Below are positions 63,416 to 64,000 of a stretch of 64,000 bases of DNA, piece by piece (the stretch's first letter is position 1; every line of letters begins with the position of its first letter). The notes under the pieces are model-generated. The model was not told the DNA's origin, did no database searches, and saw nothing but the letters and a program-made list of their open reading frames with translations. The translations under genes were made by a program, and so were the position numbers. This DNA comes from Diplonema papillatum (lineage: Eukaryota; Euglenozoa; Diplonemea; Diplonemida; Diplonemidae), in NCBI GenBank assembly GCA_030068145.1, contig JAPJBO010000038.1, forward strand, positions 237,001 to 301,000. Direction: 5' to 3'.

Positions 63416-64000
63416 AAACGCTAGAAAGTCGACAACGTACGCCGATCGATTCGTTAAGCCTGCCTAAAGGCATCAATTGCTGTTGGGCTAGGCTGACACT
63501 CACAGTCATTGAAAAAAGGAAGGATCGTCAACAAACGAAGACGCCGAGAGAGTAAAAGTATCCTGTCAACAACTGAACACCACTCCCTCCCCTCCCAAAC
63601 AACCACCCTTCGGGTGGGCTAGGTTTTTTTGACAGTTGCTGTCGTTGGGAGGGAAAAAAAATATGCAAAAATGGAAAATGGTGGGGTCACTCCACCATTC
63701 AGACCCCTCTGTGTCTGAAAGTATGGTTCCAAGTATGACCGAGCCAACCCCAAAATACAAAAGCATCCAAACACACTCTCTCTTCACCCAATCACGTGAC
63801 GAGGATTGATGCGAGTGCGTTCCTTCCTATTTAAAGCTTGCTGTCGTTGGAAGGAACGACCACGGGGTCCTTTCCACATGCAATCAGTGTGCGCGCGATC
63901 AGCGGAGCTGCCGGCTGATTACATTTCAAGTCATTTTCTTTTTTTTTTTTTACCGGCAGACTACCAGGGTACCAGGGAAAGCCTGCTACACGGGAGCCAA
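63416..64000. other. no gene recognised
   Basis: A short hairpin (ACCCTTCGGGT) lies near 63605. The last 33 bases are the reverse complement of 33672-33704. The window ends inside this repeat. Confidence 0.4.

Overview
The window looks like nuclear DNA of a unicellular eukaryote whose genome is crowded with small repeats. Three very large uninterrupted reading frames encode secreted or membrane proteins. Between them lie dozens of short inverted-repeat elements, minisatellites and broken copies. Single-copy-looking, housekeeping-type genes are absent, and no bacterial operon structure is seen. The species cannot be named from this sequence. The intron-free giant surface-protein genes and a LINE with a 2A peptide would fit a euglenozoan, but other protists are equally possible.

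The main content is one gene family. Whole members lie at 4589-7588, 22050-27302 and 48510-53297 (999, 1750 and 1595 codons). Each has a signal peptide, an ectodomain of repeated PLAT-like beta-sandwich modules, a linker, seven predicted membrane helices and a Ser/Pro-rich tail with a conserved end. In the two longer members the linker is a mucin-like Thr/Ser/Pro stalk built from 30-bp repeats. Broken members lie at 2748-3157 (5' end only) and 19968-20711 (internally deleted). Each whole gene is followed within about 0.6 kb by a decayed copy of its own 3' end (7851-8046, 27425-27745, 53810-54105). A 2.5-kb direct duplication (20712-23135 and 47177-49595) covers the upstream region and the first ~1.1 kb of coding sequence of the two long genes. 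The coding part of this duplication looks identical. The picture is of a surface-protein family that is being shuffled by duplication and gene conversion.

Mobile DNA makes up the rest. At 37208-40252 lies a LINE with an unusual order: AlkB-like dioxygenase, a 2A peptide, AP endonuclease, then a reverse transcriptase cut off before its YxDD box. At 44327-46376 lies a Crypton-like tyrosine-recombinase element whose ends carry iterated ACTAGT motifs. A decayed fragment of it is at 17990-18340, and internally deleted derivatives sit upstream of both long surface genes. At 19099-19681 a 583-bp element with 28-bp inverted ends encloses a 157-codon frame. There are several MITE families (A, A', B, C and single elements). 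One family B copy has an antisense piece of large-subunit rRNA inside it.

By region: 0-2.5 kb MITEs; 2.5-8 kb first surface gene with its 5' and 3' broken copies and a 26-copy minisatellite; 8-19 kb repeats without genes; 19-28 kb inverted-repeat element, pseudogene and second surface gene; 28-36 kb MITEs; 36-40 kb zinc-finger frame and LINE; 40-44 kb MITEs; 44-46.4 kb recombinase element; 47-54.6 kb third surface gene with duplicated flanks; 54.6-64 kb MITEs, an rRNA fragment and a tRNA-like relic. All functional statements are read from sequence alone and none was checked by search.
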